Source: an uncultured Bacillota bacterium
Lineage (GTDB): Bacteria; Bacillota_I; Bacilli_A; RF39; UBA660
Assembly: GCA_947179265.1 (NCBI GenBank)
Contig: CAMXBB010000072.1
Location: 1 to 7,184, forward strand
Direction: 5' to 3'
DNA length: 7,184 bases
Shown piece after piece: positions 6,282-7,184 of the stretch. The translations under genes and the position numbers were made by a program. The notes beneath the pieces were generated by a model. The model saw only the letters and a list, made by a program, of their open reading frames with translations. It ran no database searches and had not been told where the DNA came from. The first letter of the stretch is position 1, and each line of letters opens with the position of its first letter.

Positions 6282-7127
6282 TTATTCAACAATTACTTTA
6301 CCATCTAAATTACATATATATGCATCAGGTAATTTCGATTTTATATATTCCAATGCACTTTTATCTTGTTCAATGTTTCTTCCAACAAATACTCCTTCCA
6401 CTAATTTTATTGGAAGCCCAAACATGATTGCTGATTCTCTATCTGTAGTAGTTGCATCTTTATCAAATCGCAATTCAATAAACTTCGGATAATATCGGTA
6501 ATCTAAAAATTCAGTTAATGTGTCATCATCTAATTCCGTATTCCATACATCAGCAGAAGCTATTTCTTTTGCATAATCACTTTCCATATTTAAAATAAAT
6601 GCAATTTGTCTTTTATCAGATACTAAACTCGGTAAAAATGTTACCTCTTTAGTTTTTTCTCCCCAATACGTCCAAATACTATTATCATTATTAATTCTCT
6701 CAGTAAATTCATCAAACTTGTGATATGGAACCAATTCAGAAACATTCTTAGATTCTGGTCCTCTACCAATAGTGTAAGTAATCGTCAAACCACTATAAGA
6801 ATTTATATAATCTCTTAGCAACATATCACTTTGAATATTCCACATTCCAATACTATTTTTAATCTTATTTTTACCTTCACTCATTCCCGTAAAATCTATT
6901 GCTAAAAAGCCATTTTCAATAATCCAATCAAAGTTATCTAACATACCTGGTATTCCATGAATGAAAGTTCCTTTTGCCAATCTTACATCATCACCAACTT
7001 TATATTTATTGAAATTTTTAATCACTGTATCATCATAAAAAAGTTCAATGTTTCTTAAAACCAATTCCAATGCTTTACCTTTAAAGGTTTTATTAGCATA
7101 TTCTATATATACATGTTTCTTATCCAT
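6282..7127 (-). CDS. Hypothetical protein, possible ADP-ribosyltransferase-like fold
   Basis: I do not recognise this 281-residue protein as a named family. It has no signal peptide or membrane segment and is probably cytoplasmic. Two segments recall the ADP-ribosyltransferase/Tpt1/DarT type of fold. Near the N-terminus is LAKGTFIHGI followed by a helix and IIENGFLA (50-76), like the conserved His strand and 'xxIL..G.L' helix of that fold, with H57 as candidate. Near the C-terminus is DRESAIMFGLPIKLVEGVFVG (229-249), like the Glu-bearing strand followed by a hydrophobic strand, with E231 as candidate. The protein closes with LPDAYICNLDGKVIV. The middle (SIGMWNIQSDMLLRDYINSYSG, 92-113) looks well structured but gave no match. 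These are pattern impressions only. Translation probably starts at the first ATG; the purine run AAAGAAAGAAG (~7136-7146) is a weak ribosome binding site. It is the first visible gene of the pair with the STAS-like gene; what lies upstream is outside the window. Confidence 0.6.
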   Translation of the reverse strand: MDKKHVYIEYANKTFKGKALELVLRNIELFYDDTVIKNFNKYKVGDDVRLAKGTFIHGIPGMLDNFDWIIENGFLAIDFTGMSEGKNKIKNSIGMWNIQSDMLLRDYINSYSGLTITYTIGRGPESKNVSELVPYHKFDEFTERINNDNSIWTYWGEKTKEVTFLPSLVSDKRQIAFILNMESDYAKEIASADVWNTELDDDTLTEFLDYRYYPKFIELRFDKDATTTDRESAIMFGLPIKLVEGVFVGRNIEQDKSALEYIKSKLPDAYICNLDGKVIVE

Positions 7128-7184
7128 TGTTATTACTTCTTTCTTTATTTTCTAATGTTTATATAATTAAAAACAATTTAATAT
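7128..7184 (-). other. AT-rich leader upstream of the 281-residue gene, truncated by the window
   Basis: These 57 bases are almost entirely A and T. TTGTTT followed after 16 bases by TAGAAA, or a TATAAA further upstream, could serve as promoter elements, but neither is convincing in such AT-rich sequence. The true promoter may lie beyond the edge. No terminator or coding sequence is seen. Confidence 0.35.

Noticed and set aside
6236..6296. Separate promoter for the STAS-like gene (TTGAAT, 18 bases, TACGAT)
   Set aside because: Both hexamers are poor and in AT-rich sequence such matches are expected by chance; co-transcription from the upstream gene is simpler.
6227..6427. Open frame of 66 residues on the plus strand overlapping the ends of the two upstream genes
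   Set aside because: Its hydrophobic Ile/Leu/Tyr/His-rich translation is what AT-rich antisense DNA gives; it overlaps two credible genes and shows no family motif.
1..7184. Mycoplasma genetic code with TGA as tryptophan
   Set aside because: All four genes read through at full length with the standard code and the tryptophan codon checked by eye is TGG.

Overview
The window is an AT-rich stretch with all four genes on the minus strand, so transcription runs from right to left. Base composition, AAGGAG-type ribosome binding sites, sigma-A-type promoter elements and compact hairpin-plus-T-run terminators suggest a low-GC Bacillota or a close gut relative of the Mycoplasmatota. The genes end in TAA or TAG, and the tryptophan codon I checked by eye is TGG, so nothing points to the TGA=Trp code of mycoplasmas. 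There are no transposase, integrase, tRNA, rRNA or CRISPR signals.

Layout in transcription order. (1) At 7127-6282 is an unrecognised 281-residue protein with weak features of an ADP-ribosyltransferase-like fold. (2) 46 bases later, at 6235-5579, is a 218-residue protein whose C-terminal half is a STAS-like DUF4325 domain. These two look like one transcript, closed by a hairpin terminator at 5536-5561. (3) Next comes a near-consensus extended -10 promoter (5506-5534), which drives a very long superfamily 2 DEAH helicase (start best placed at 5481, end 1600). Its last ~800 residues are built from about three and a half diverged ~200-residue repeats. (4) 31 bases downstream, at 1568-93, is a divergent, full-architecture sigma-70 family factor, followed by a terminator at 54-78. 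Genes 3 and 4 form a second transcription unit.

How they may work together. The helicase and the sigma factor are most likely co-transcribed. The sigma factor resembles primary sigma factors in regions 1.2, 3 and 4 but carries an FSTYAVP-type region 2.3 like sporulation sigma factors, so it probably recognises a different -10 element. A STAS-like protein lies one transcript upstream. STAS proteins control sigma factors in partner-switching systems, which makes a regulatory link attractive, but no HATPase anti-sigma gene is visible and the link is speculative. The most unusual items are the repeat-built helicase, its pairing with a dedicated sigma factor, and the uncharacterised pair upstream. 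This could be a defence or mobile-element module, or a lineage-specific regulatory locus. The sequence alone does not decide which.
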